Source of the DNA: Pomacea canaliculata
Lineage: Eukaryota; Mollusca; Gastropoda; Architaenioglossa; Ampullariidae
Direction of reading: 5' to 3'
Assembly (NCBI RefSeq): GCF_003073045.1
Contig: NC_037599.1
Span: forward strand, 19,100,555 to 19,164,554
Length of the DNA: 64,000 bases
In this document: positions 44,906-57,900 of the stretch, in pieces
Layout of the letters: each line of letters opens with the position of its first letter
How positions within the stretch are numbered: position 1 is the first letter of the stretch
Position numbers and translations under genes: made by a program
Notes under the pieces: model-generated
The model's database searches: none
Told to the model about the DNA's origin: nothing
The model's input: the letters and a program-made list of their open reading frames with translations, nothing else

Positions 44906-46000
44906 CTGGCAAATAATTTTCCCCCCCCACCGTTAACTACTAAAACTAGGCAGATGGGTATAAAGGTTCCACCTATACACGTTGGTGGTCTTCCGATGGC
45001 AGAAAGCGGTATTTTTAGTATTTTTATATATTGACATTCAGAAGTCAAGGGCGTTAATGGAATAAACACATACAAACAGCCCCAGGGTTGAAGTCGAGTT
45101 CACACGAGGGAGGCACACATCTAAGGGTCACGATTTATATGTATATAAGGTTCTTTTAAATTTAGGTTAACGCTCTGTGGCGTAGGATGTTGATCAGCTT
45201 TGTGGTTGGGGACAAACTCTGTGCTAACAGTGAACGACATTACCACATTCTTGACTTTTCAGTATGTTTTTTGAGGAGGTAGCTATGCCACTGTCAGTGC
45301 TAATTATATAGTACTGTCGTCACACTAAACACGGAAAAATCTTTACAGGCATTCCCATAAAAAACAAGCCAAATTTAACTTAAAGAATCCAAAGCCGTAA
45401 ATGAAAAGGTTAATTGCAAGGAATTTTGGTTCTTATTGACAGATCCATACACACACACACGACGATCGACAAACTCGATCGCTGCATATATATATATACA
45501 CGGGTGTGTAGGCATTACGTTAATTTTTAATTCACATGTGTACCCGCACATGCACATAAAACCTATTGCATGTTGTATACACCTTAAAAAATCCTGAGAA
45601 TATTGAACTACAAATTGAAGCTACACTTAAATATACATATACGTATATTAGTTATACCAACATTTAAAATCTTAGTAAAAGAACAGCGTCTCCACACACG
45701 CACGCCCATGCACATACGTCATACACAAACTCATTTATATACGATGAATGGAAAATTATTTTAATTAAAAGTAATTAACATAAAATATTTTACCTTCAGG
45801 TAAGCAAAAGGGAGCAAAAGCACAAGTAACAAAGATAGGTGAACATGCATTGTATATGTATGTACCAGCAAGCGTCGCAACATTTTCCCAAACCATACAT
45901 CGACGCTTTCCCAACAGGCTAAGCGAGACGTTCATTTCCGTTTCGGTATCCGACTTGACATTCACTCGGACTCAACCTAGGTTTCAGTATCATTGAAAGT

Positions 46001-49000
46001 ATGTCAGAAGAACATCGAAAGAAGTACTGGCCAGAAAGGCCACGAAAACGTAAACTTTACCCTTTCTACACCGTAAAAGATGGTGATGACTGCTTAAAGA
46101 AGTCCTTGACTCTCGCAGGTTACGGCGGTGTTGCAGGTGCGAATAATAAATGCAAAATCTTTTAAGAACGAGGTGTTTTCTTAGTTGTGTCTTTCCCAGC
46201 TCTGACCTTCTGTAATCTTTGACGTATTAGCAAAGCATGTGAATGAAATAAATGCGTCAAATGTCATGTTCTGGAGATTGAAAATGCATGTGGAAAAAAA
46301 CCAACCCAGTGTATCTTGAAAGTTAATCAGTCCAGTAGAGTACTCCTATACATGACCAGAAGGTGTTAAAACACCAGCAGAAGTACGTGTAAACGAATAA
46401 GGTTTGCATATATTTTTGTTGTTAGATGCACAATGTTTGAACAGTATAATGAAAGTTTATAGTTGCTCTTTTGCTTCAGTGAACCTAGGACTGTAGTTTC
46501 AAAATCGTATGTCTAATACAGAAATCTTCGTTTTAAAAAGAAACGTTTAAAACTCAGTATGTTACACAATTTTTTACTGTAAGGTTTTATGAGGACAATA
46601 AACATTAATTCTTACTCTTACAGATATTTTGAAGATACTGTGTCAGTGAAACCATATTATCCCATCTTTTTTCACTTCCTTGATTATTCACTGTGAATTT
46701 TCATAATCATTTATAGTATCAATATGACATTCATTTCTTTACCTCAAGTATTTCTCCTTTCTTAATGGCCTCAGATTATTTGTCCCATTGCTTAGATACA
46801 ATAAAAATCTTATGAATATCAAGGTCTGTATTATTTTTTGTGTACTTGTAGGTACATTAATTGCTGGAATGACCGGCAAACTTGCAAGTGAACCAGGCAC
46901 TGGAACACTGGTCACAAATATTATAATGCGCCTTCCGAAATATGCTTTGTCTATGGGTAAGTTTACTTGCTGTCAATTTCTGCTTTGAAAAAAAAAAAAT
47001 AAAGCAATTGCATTATTGCATTTTATCAGCTTATTTATACTAGTCACAATAGTGGTAGTGATGTTTTAAAGTTCTTTCTATGCCATTGGTTTGATTATTT
47101 CATGCCATCTGCTATAAGCAAATTTATCAAAGTACCTGACTTCATATCAAGTTTCTTTGGCCTGGAAAGGAGAGTTTGAGTGGTTTACTGTACTTGACTA
47201 GCATGAGCTGACTTAAAAATTTTCTTCAAGAATAGAAAGAAATGTAAATTGTTAGTTACAGGCATTTAGAGATCTTTTACTTTTTGGCAGCTGGAGCAGG
47301 GGCATTGTTTGCAACAGGCATTTGCATAGCTTCGAAAGTGCGAGGAGGAACAAATGACCCACTGAACCACTTTGTTGGTGGTCTGGCAGCAGGTAGTTCT
47401 TTTGGAGTTGCAGGTGAGCTAAAGTGGTGTTTAATTCATTTGCTTTACAAGAATGAGATAGTGTTCCCTTGGAATGTACAAAAATATCCTATTGTTAAAA
47501 AAAAAAAAGAGATTGCACAAAATAAAAGAAGTGCATAAAATGGGCAAGGCCAAAGTGCTCCTTTGCTTTCTTTTAGCCGATCTCGGAAAGTGAGTTTAGG
47601 ACCATCATACTCCAATTAAAACCCACAACTTTCCACTGGACCCAGTTCCCACCCCATTACTGGTAGATTGTCTTGATGTCCTACTCTCTTCCATCACAGA
47701 AATAGTAACTGATAGCTTGTCCTCTGGCATCGTTCTCAACTACCTTCAAAACAGACTTAGTGAAACCTCCATTTAAAAAACCCTACCCTTGACATCAATG
47801 CGCTAAGCAATTACCGCCCAGTTTGAAACTTGCCATTTCTTTCCAAAATGCTTGGGAAAGTAGTTCTCAAACGACTTCTATCCTATCTTAACTTTGAAAA
47901 TTTGATTTCTCCATCACAGTCTGCTTATCACCTTTTACATAGCACTCAAACTGCCCTACTTAAGATGACCAGCAACATTTTGTCTGCTGTGGATAGAGGG
48001 GACATCTCATTTCTCACCATGTTAGACCTGTCTGCTGCCTTTGATACTATAGATCGAACTACTGTCATGCTCTCTTAAAGACTCCATACTCTCTGTGGCA
48101 TTTCAGGCTCCCCACTTGACTGATTTCAGTCATCTCTCTCAGACAGGATGCAGTTATAGTGGATGACTGTTGTGTCTCCACTAGTCTCTATTCACTCAGG
48201 AGTCCCCAAGGTTCTGTACTTGATCCCATCCTTTTTATCATGTACATGAAGCCACTTAGTACTCTTCATTCAATCTCACTGTATATCTCATCAGGCCTTC
48301 GCTGACGACACTCAGCTGTTTATCTGCTGTTCTCAGGCACACACTGCTATCCAGAGCATCCAAGATTGTATATCTGATATTATACAATGGATGACCCACA
48401 ACAAGTTAAAACTAAATAACGAAAAAAACAGAAGCTTTAATTTTTTTCAAAAAGGAGAGCCATAGTTTACACTTCATTGCCTGTCTCTGTTTGGGTAGGC
48501 GATGTTGATGTTCCTTTTGTTATTTCAACATGTAACTTAGGTTACATAATGTCTGCTGACATGTCTCTTGATAAGGATGTTTCTCACATGTGTCATTCGG
48601 CGTATTATGAGCTCCAAAAGATCAGCTCCATTCACCATACTCTGTCCATCTCAACAATCCGAATTTCTTGTCTGCTCATTTGTTCTGTCTAAACTAGATA
48701 TCGGCAACTCTGTTCTTGCTGGCTGTCCACAGTACCCCATTGACAAGCTTAAGGAAGTCCAGAACTCATCTGCTCATCTCGTTTTTCAGACTCGCAAATC
48801 TGAACATGTCACATCACTTCTTCACTTTTCATTGGCTACGAGTTAAAGCTAGAATAGACTACAACTCTATGCTATGGATTCGTTGAAGGCTCCTCCCCCC
48901 CACTGAAATCTTGTCTGTCCACACTCCTGTCCGAAATCTTTACTCCTCATCAGACTCCAGTATTCTATCCGTCCCTCCCACAAAAAAGAGCCACATGGAC

Positions 49001-50232
49001 AACAGACATTTTCCCTGTGTGCTGCTAACCAGTTAAACTCTCTTCCACATCGCTTTCGCCACTCGGACTCCAAGGCTACATTCAAACTCACTCTGAAAAC
49101 ATATCTTTTCACTAAGTGTTATCCCTGCATTACTATTCTTAACTTCCTGGCAATACTGTCTGTCATGCGAATCATTATATAACGACTCCATCTTACACTG
49201 TTCATATTTTCTACATCTCTTCATACCTTCATCCATTGCTTTACGTTCTACTCTTGTACTTCATCTTTATGTTGTTCTGTGTACCTCACCATCCACTGTC
49301 TGTTATCTTTCATTTGTCATTATTGATCTGTGCAGAGAGTGTGATCTCTCTTAATTGTTGTGATGCTGTGCATTATGTTTAAAGTCAAAAGTAGATTCTT
49401 TTATAATCTAATGACTCAGCTATCATATTTATTATTATAGCTACATGTATTGACATTTTCTATGTTTTATGTCCGTAATATTTATGTAAAGGAAATATAT
49501 AAAGTCCATCACTCTCTAAGGTGCAACATAGAGAGTAGGCCTTACATGAATGTTTGAGTGAGTGAAGAGTTAATCTTTACATGGATCATTTTCTAAAAGA
49601 TTAAGCCTTAGTTGTTACAACTTTCTCAAGGTTACTATTTTTAAAATGTATAAACCATAAGACATTGTCTCTCTGACTATAAAAAAATCTAAATATGCTT
49701 TCTTATCCATACATTTGTGATTAAAGCTTATAAAGTTACATGGTATAGCTTTTAGCAATATACTCTGCCAAGAGAACGGACTCTAAAGGTAAGATAAGAT
49801 ACATGTTAAGTATGGTGAATTTTTATGTATAAAGGCCTGGGAATTTCTTGATAAGATCTGCATAAAGTGTGTGTGTGTTGGAGAGTGTTGGAGAATAGCT
49901 GACACCTTATGGTAGCTGAAATATTAATACTATGAAGGGATAAACACGTATACACTTGTCTTTTATAAGCACTATTTAATTCAGACTTTCTAATTGTTTG
50001 TTTTTTCCTTTTTTCCTTAGCAAAAAGCCAGAAGTTTGGATGGGGGATGGGTTTTGCCTTAGCCTTTGCTGCTGCAGTATGGAAAATGGGCAAGTTAGAT
50101 GGCTGGGCCAATCCTGTGTATGATATTCGACGGGAAAAAGCGTTCTTTGATTATAACAGAAGTTTCTGCCCAGGCTCTTCACGTCCTGACCCAGAGGGAG
50201 TGGAATCTGAGGTGGTGCAGAAATGTCATTAA
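46001..50232 (+). CDS. NDUFA11: NDUFA11, complex I subunit B14.7
   Basis: Accessory subunit of mitochondrial NADH:ubiquinone oxidoreductase, a four-helix Tim17/Tim22-family membrane protein of the inner membrane. Exons: 46001-46136, 46852-46956, 47291-47413, 50021-50232; all junctions GT-AG with phase 1 throughout, giving 191 residues. Recognised by DPLNHFVGGLAAGSSFG (human DPLNYFVGG) and KMGKLDGW (human KMGRLEGW), with glycine-rich helices in exons 2-4. It is longer than the 141-residue human protein: about 35 residues follow the KMGKLDGW motif, rich in charged and aromatic residues and ending in VVQKCH. A variant ATTAAA poly(A) signal lies at 50449. Intron 3 holds a decayed LINE. Confidence 0.95.
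47560..49560 (+). mobile_element. Decayed LINE (CR1/L2-like) in NDUFA11 intron 3
   Basis: Reverse transcriptase pieces occur in order but in several frames with stops. LSKMLGKVVLKRLL, then SPSQSAYH and LDLSAAFDTIDRTTV lie at 47830-48055. FADDTQLFICCSQ is near 48298, and NKLKLNNEKN near 48400. LSKLDIGNSVLAGCPQ is near 48690, and a C-terminal NQLNSLPHRFRHSDS near 49028-49075. It is in the same orientation as the host gene and clearly older than the LINE at 29380. Confidence 0.88.
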
Positions 50233-50891
50233 AATATCAGAAGCTTGATCAGATGTAAAATCTACATTTTTCTAACAATGCCTGCCAACACTTGCTAGTA
50301 CAGAGAATAGGAAATAATGCAGTTTTATCAACAGCCATTTTAGGATGCAAGAACATATGGGATTTCGCTAAAGACTGTCGTCATTTTAGAAGATTAGCTT
50401 TTGAAAAAAAATAATGTGGATGGGAAATAGATATGTATTGATGATGCTATTAAATAACGGTTGTACAGTTTTTGCCAAATATTTTCATCCTTTTCTGACT
50501 CTGGTGTTCAAATGAATTGGCTGATTTTTTTTTTAAATTCATGCAGTTTTTTCCAGTACCAGAATTTTCTGTAATTTTTTTTCTCTTCACTGTTTCTTTT
50601 TCTGTTTTTTAATTACTTATCTCCCTTTCACTTATCTCCCTTCCACTTATCTGCTGCCTCACACGGCGATGGATGTACAATCACATATATTTTTGACCTA
50701 AGACTTCAAAGTCGGTCAAAATCTCTTTGATAAGGAAAGATGTTTCAGACTCATTTCACACATCCTGTTCAAATAACTTAGAAGGAAAACATTTTATTTT
50801 TACTTCAAAGGTAAGGTAAGCATACGTTGGAAATAGACGCTGACGGAAGTGGAAACTAAGAAATGCAGCAGTACAGAAGTGTGTTGTAGAA

Positions 50892-51090
50892 ATATAATCC
50901 CATGACCTTTCAGTTGCTGGGGAGTGATGAGTTAGCTAGCTCTCTTTTGTCAGGGTCCGGCCTTTTTTTTTTTTTTTGTGAAGTCCGTGCCCATTTTCTC
51001 TCTGATGCTTTTCCCTCCTCAGTCAACAGCTGGGTCAACAGGAAGAAGTATGCTGCGATGCACAGGTATCGAACCGGTTATTGTTTCCAC
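50892..51090 (-). mobile_element. tRNA-derived SINE, copy 2 (partial)
   Basis: The same order of blocks as the SINE at 35624: plus-strand CCCATGACCTTTCAG (copy 1 CCCATAACCTTTTTCAG), GGGAGTGATGAGTTAG, a GCCCAT block, CAGCTGGGT and finally the inverted B box GGTATCGAACC at 51065-51075. A T run near 50965-50980 has expanded. The tRNA-like head beyond the B box is not recognisable. Confidence 0.65.
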
Positions 51091-51153
51091 CTTTCCTTCT
51101 TTAATAACCCTTATTGAGGGTGTAGGAGAGAGGGGGAGCTGGCGTGGGCGATG

Positions 51154-51280
51154 CGATGAACGACCATTGTGAACTGCTGTTTATATGAACGACCAGTGTG
51201 AACAGTGCCGTTTCGATGAACAAGCAGTGTGAATTAAACAGCTAGTGCTGTCTCGCTAAACGACCAATGTGAACAGTGGT
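51154..51280. repeat. Degenerate minisatellite, about four units
   Basis: Imperfect units of 31-40 bp built on ATGAACGACCAGTGTGAACA, at about 51156, 51185, 51216 and 51256. It lies just past SINE copy 2. Confidence 0.75.
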
Positions 51281-51767
51281 CAGGCTGAATGATGCAGGCA
51301 TTCTCTGTCGGGCTCGCACAATCTCGACCTGATAACAATAAAGAAAATGTAAACTACAACTGAATTACCTCCAGATTTCACAAACGACTTGCACCACGTG
51401 TCGAATACATCGGTTGCAGACAGCAGTACTGACGCTGCAACGTTGACTTTACCGGTAGGTGTGCATACCATATCTTAGCAGCAGCCTCGACAAAGGGGTG
51501 GATACCCTGTCTCATGCAAACAATTTAATAATGAACATTTTGAGGGTTTGTGTGTGTGTGTGTGTGAATATGTTGCACTGATTATGTCCAACGAGGTAAC
51601 AGGTTTTCTTTAGTTTCTTCCGTCAGAATTTTTTCCATGCTTAGGTAAATCAGTTACAAACAAACTGGTGGCACTGGGTGGGTGGGTGTGCGCGCGCTAG
51701 TGATCTTCATCGTGCAGACAACAGGCACTCAGGCGATACATGTGCTACAACAGTCCAGTAACGAGTT

Positions 51768-51773
51768 CACGTG
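51768..51773. promoter_or_regulatory. E-box upstream of MFSD2 gene
   Basis: TTCACGTGAC contains the CACGTG palindrome and differs by one base from the CLEAR motif GTCACGTGAC. It is about 225 bases before the start codon. A short upstream ORF (ATG at 51932, eight codons) lies between the two. Confidence 0.3.
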
Positions 51774-51996
51774 ACTAAACCTTCCTGATGATAATAATCG
51801 TCAGTGCACTGCTCATGCTCAGAACATCTAGCTGGCTCTGATAACACCGTCACACACTTTACATCCACCACCTCTCGAGGTCAGTCTCGTCAGCAGATTA
51901 CCGGGACTGTTCGTGCAACAAGAACGAAAAAATGGCCGGAAATTTTACGTTTTATTAATCATTTGGAACGACATTCGTCTTGGACCTGAGACGAGA

Positions 51997-54900
51997 ATGG
52001 CAAATCATGGAGTAAGTGACTTAAACTTGATTTTCAATTATTACTGCGATAGTAAAGAAAGTTTCATATACAGCCCATCAAAAGGTTAGTTATCTTTTCA
52101 CCTTGGATGATTAATAAAAAAAAAAGTAGATAATAGTATATCGCAGGCTAGAATGTTACACACTATATAGCAGATGAGAGCTGAGCCTGGAGAGAGCGAG
52201 CGAGCGCGTGCACTATAACGAATTTTAATGTGGCGCAAAAACTAGATTTTGGGATGTAAACCCAGAATAAAACTTTCAACATAGTTATAGAAATCTTGAT
52301 GAATGAAAAAAAATCTCACGAAACAATACATTAAGACAAACTTCAGTCTTAACAAAAAATTGAATGACAGTTTAGTTTTATTTATCGTACAGAACATTTT
52401 ACCCATGCACCGTTGTAAGAGTATTTTTGTTTAAGGTACGCTTGTGGCTGAGGTCAGCATATAACCCATAAACAACATTCATGTCTACATCAGTGGAAAA
52501 CCGTTAATAGTACTTGAATGTGTTATCATGTGGCTGAGATTAGTAGGTTGCCTATAAACTTCTCTGTTGCTCACACTGATGGAAGAGGAGAGAATTGATC
52601 AAACTAATGGAAAGCACCGCCATACTTTTATGCGTTCTAATAAACCTAGTCGAATCAAATAAACCAAGGTGTTGGCAGATTTCAAAATTGCACTTGTACG
52701 CATGCGCAGTACAGTCGTGTGGGTCCGGAGTCATCGTTGCCATTATGGCGAAAGCTGTGTTTCGCTGTCGGTGGCGTCCCGTACCAAATGACGTCCACCG
52801 TCATCGGCTTCTTCCTCAACATTTTCCTCCTTGAAGTTGCAGAGGTAAGAAAATATCGAGCAGACACACACTCACGACACACAGTATCAGTAGATGCTCT
52901 ACGTTTTTCCTTATTTTCATGTTTGTGTAGGCGGATGCACACTCACCACTACTAAATTTCTAGAATTTTGAAAGACTAGGGATGTGTTTACAGGTGAAAC
53001 AAATCTGTACAAGGATTGCAGGAGGGTTGTGTTTTTACTGATACTACCATCTTGGTAAAACCATTGATAGAAAGCTATGCTTACGGGAAAAGCCAAATTT
53101 CCCTTTAGTCCACGATCTGAAGATCGCAGAAAGTTCTCGGAGCGGAGAACTGCCCAGAGATGCACATATGTCAGCAACAGCACTGATTGATATTTAGACG
53201 ATAAAACAACACTTTATTGTCATATTAATGGTCTCCGGCTTTGTCTGCAAATCCTGGCATTGTGATGTGTTGCCAGGTAAAGCCCAGCTATGTGGCCGTG
53301 GTGCTTTTCTCGGGCAAAGCGTGGGACGCGGTGACGGACCCTGCCTGCGGTTACCTCGTGCAGCGCACAAGCTCGCGGTGGGGGAAGATGCGGCCCTGGT
53401 GAGTGTAGTGTAGGGATGGGGAACCTTTTTCCTCTAACGGCCATTTTGATATTTGTAACGTAAGTGCCGTCTTTGGCAAATATATGTGTGGTTTTACTTT
53501 TGGTCTTCATGAACTATCAATTCTGTTTTAGGCTGCGGTGTGAGAGAGAGAGAAAAAAAACGAGAGAACTAATCACCAAGTGTTCTAAATATTAATACTT
53601 TTACTTTAAATAAAACCCCGGTCAATTTCGTCATAGTTGCATCCGCTCATTCATTCACGTGACTGCATCAGCTAATCGCAATGGGCGCCCTCTGTTGGGC
53701 AGGATTCTATTCTCCGCTCCTTTCTCGTGTGCCGCCTACTTCATGCTGTTCTTCGTGCCCTGGAGGTACCAAGAGGTTGACCACCGGTCCGAGACAGAGG
53801 CCAGCATGGAGGAGAAGCTGGCATACTACTTTGTCATCTTCTGTCTCTTCCAGGGATTTCTCACGGTGAGTTGCTTGCCATGAGCTTGCTGAACAGTGTT
53901 CACATCCCGCAAGGTTGTTATACAGTCTGCACTGTTGTGCATGTGTGTGTCTGTGTGTGTGTGTGCAGACTACTATTATTTGCATCTCGGAAGGGGGAAG
54001 TGCTCTTTGCTCCGATTTTAAAATTAAAAATGAAGTCATTAAGCAAGTCCATTAATTTGAAATAAAAATCGTTTGGGGGTGTCTTTTGTTGAGGGTATAA
54101 GCTTATAATTCCACAACGAAATCCAAGTGTTATTTATTATAGGGAAATTGTTTCGTGACACAGTGCTAGCATTGCACATACAACTCTGATCTGACTAGTA
54201 CCTCGACCTGAAATGTTGAGATAAGGTTGCAATTATTAAATTATGCTAAAGGGATTTATGTCCCTTTGGTTTGTGTGACAGGCTCTCCACGTCCCGTATA
54301 CAGCGCTGACGATGTATGTCACGACCCAGCAGAAAGAGCGTGACTCCATCACAGCATACAGTGAGGCTACAGTTCTTCTCTTTGGACTGCAAATGTTTGA
54401 TATACTTTAGTTAAATAAGCTGAACACGTGACCAGTGGTAATTACCTGTGCGTGCATGTGTACCTGCGTGCGTGGGGTGGTGGTGGTGGTGGTGTGTGTA
54501 ATACACATACGTCCAAATCCAGTACCATTGACAATGAGAGGCTAGGGGTGTGTTTACAGGTGAGTCCGAGTTCGTGTAACCATGAGTGTGGATGTCCGCA
54601 GGAATGTGGTTCGAGGCTCTCGGAGTTCTTGCGGCTGTGGTCATTCAAGGCCAACTGGTACAAAGCACGCGGTGCACAGACGACGACGACGACACCAGTG
54701 TCACAGTTCAGGACATGGAAGATCGGGTGAGTTGAAAAGAACCACTGCAGCTGGGTTACTTAAAATATTGTCTCAGGTAGGAACAGATGATATTTTCCCG
54801 CGTATATAGTAATTTTTCTTTAGCTCTCTCTTTGCTTTATTTTGTTTGATAATTGCATTTTCTTTTCCCTGCATGACAGCTCTGGTGAAAAAAAATAATA

Positions 54901-57900
54901 GTGAAGCAGACCCAGTATTCCCTTTCAGGAATGGTCCTACAGAATCGGCTCCTTTGTTGTGATCGGGATTTACTTGATCTGCTCGTGCACAGTATTCTTC
55001 GGAGTGAAAGAGGAAAAAGGTGTGACGGTGTCTCCCACTCAGACAAACAATCACCATCACACTCAGTTAGATTTTATTCACATAGGTTAGACTGATATTT
55101 TTAAAAAAATTTAATATACATGTGAAGGTATCATACTAATTTAATTACACTGAGTTCAGGATAACATTAATGCTAAAAACGCCGGAATGCTTAAAACCTT
55201 TTAAAGTTATATTTACAGTTGGATTTTTTTTTGTTTTTGTTTTTGTTTTTGTTTTTGTTTTTGTAGATGACAGAACTGATGGTGATAGTTCGGGACTTTT
55301 TAAGGGCCTGAAGCTGGTGTTTTCCTTCACTCCTTACCTGAAGGCCGCCATGACATTTCTGTTTCTTTCTTTGGCAGTTGGAGTGAGTTACCACAAATAA
55401 ACTTTTGTGTCGTTTCAAATTTTAGATCATTTATATAGTGTTGTAGTATTCCCCCAAATAATTCTGACCACGTTTAAGTCATGTTGATGCTTATCTCGCA
55501 AATCAAAAAGGATAAAACAGAAAGGTAAAGGAAAACCGGAAACGACGAGGAGCTAGGTGCCGCGCATGCGCGTTGCGAACACTCTGTTCCCCAGCGAGAG
55601 CCGGTGGACGATCCTTTATCGAATTTGCACATGTCCAGGTTACTGGCAATAACACACTAGACATCTCGCTGTCAAATGGTGAGAACTTTCCAGAAAAAAG
55701 GAGCTGAAGTATGTTGTCATGAGGCTAGTTAATACAAGACGGGATGTGACCTTTCAAAAACCAGTAATAGATGTCCTGTTTACCTTTGACCCTTTTTAGA
55801 TATCGACACCTGCACTTTTGCGTGCTCATTGCTAACCTTTAGTAAACTTGTAGGTTAATATATTTAGTACTAAGTTGCTATTTTTACTGTGTAGTTTCTT
55901 GCAGTACGAAAGCATGTTTGCGTTTGATTGGATTATTGAAATGTTTATCGGTCCTGGTTTCCAGATAGTTCAAGGTAACGTGGCGCTCTACACCACTCAC
56001 TCCTTGAAACTCGGTGACTATTTCTCCATTTTCATCCTCGTGTTGCTGGTAATTTAATTTATTGTTATTGTTACATTATCTTACAATTTTCGTCCTACTC
56101 CACTACCTCCTCTTCCTGTGAAGCAGAAATGAAATCTCAGAACGTGGAGTTGTTGCCAGGCAAGCTCTGATATGTGAAGATTAAAAAAAGCTCATAATCC
56201 TAGGCTTTGTCACTGTATTTAAAGCGGTTCATCATGTCAAAAGAACCAGTACAACGAAAGCCCCGCCGTATCCTTCCGCTGTCTTCTTCCTGGTCGCCAA
56301 GCGCTGTTCTTATGTGTGTTTGCGTGCACGTCTCTGCTGATGTTCAGTCAACCACCGAATCTCTAAACTAGAGCTTTTAATGGGTTATCAACCTTTGAAG
56401 CATCTCTCATCCGCCGTCCGCGAAACAGAACATCACAAAAAAAGCCCATTTACGGTCTAAGCTGTACAGAAACTCTTGAAAGCTCGTGACAGTAAAGGGC
56501 ATTGCCTTATGTTTAGTTATAGTAGTTTCATTAATTTATATATATATGTTACAGCTGGTGTCTATTTTTGCCATGCCGGTGTGGCAGTTCGTCATACTCC
56601 GTTTTGGCAAAAAAACTGCATATGCTGCTGGGATTATAGTAAGTACTGGGGGAGTGTCTGAGAAGTACTGAAGCACTAAAAGAGTGCACGAGAGTATTAT
56701 TACTCCGCATTACAGAAAAAAGCATTATAATCAGGCAAACATACAAACACATTACAGTAAATATTGCCAGGAACATGAGCGAACCTGAGGATAAGGGAGG
56801 GGAGAGGAACAGTCCGGTTGTCCTTAGACAAGGGAGAAATACTGGTTTATGTTGGGTTACAGTTTGCTTGTATGAACGTATCCACACCTCCAGTCGAGAG
56901 ATGTGTTACAGATTCTGATGCCCACCTTCATCTGCCAGATGTACGTCCCCGAGAAAAGCATGGCGCTGTATTTTGTGGTCATCGTTTTTGCCGGCCTTGG
57001 CGTCTCTGTCTCTCTCCTCCTGCCCTGGTGAGTCCAATGAAACTGTGACACCACATAGTCCTGGGTAGAAACTAGGAAGTCATCTGACATTACACCCGAT
57101 GGTTGAAAGATTTGTGTATCTCTGCACTGCCTGCAGACGAGTTCCCTCTCCTCACTCCACCACGTTAACTTCTAGAACGAGGCCAAAGCACAAATTAGCT
57201 TCCGGTTTAACGATCAACATGAAGAAAACGAGTGGACGATGCGAACTCTCATGTTGACGGAGGTACAGAAGCTCAAACTTTATGGTCTGTTATGTTTTCA
57301 GTTTATTGGCTCTGTGAGGAGTGGAGGTTGAGGAGTTTTTTGCCCCCAAAAGTAACAAATTTACTGCTATTGCTGACTAAACGGGTAGCCGAGACCTGAC
57401 TACGAGATGGTCTCGGCAAAAAGGCAGCTGCCCAGAGATATACGTCCGTGATGTGTTGGGTTTAAATTTTTTTTATGTATTTGCTTATTGGTGTTACTTA
57501 AACACATTAGTTACCGGTCGCCTGTATTCAGATTCTGGTCTGGAACTGTATGGCTATCACGTGACAGGTCCGTGTTGCCGGATGTGCTGGACCTGTTCAT
57601 GCTGGAGAAGCGGACGCGGAAGGACGCGCTGTTCTATGCGTACTACGTCTTCTTCAGCAAGCTGGCGCTGGGGCTGGGGCTGGGCATCTCACAGGTCGTC
57701 CTGTCGTGAGTAGAGCTCACTGCCACCTCTCCCACCCCTGTGTGCATCTTGTCTGTCGTATGCAGACCCCTTGTTGCCGTTGTTGTTATGAAGGTGGCAG
57801 TTATGAAAGGGACAGTAGTGATTTGCTTACGATATTAACGTGTGTGTATGGATCGAGGAGGGTGAGTAGCGGACGCGCGCGTACGCGCTAGAGGGTTGGC

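Larger units (their letters stand above)
39611..46000. other. Intergenic region between RAB10 and NDUFA11
   Basis: Mostly AT-rich sequence without a recognisable gene. It holds a CTCF-like motif at 41566, a LINE scrap near 44785, and short TA or CA repeats around 45447-45500. Scattered open frames are under 80 codons and look random. Confidence 0.45.
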
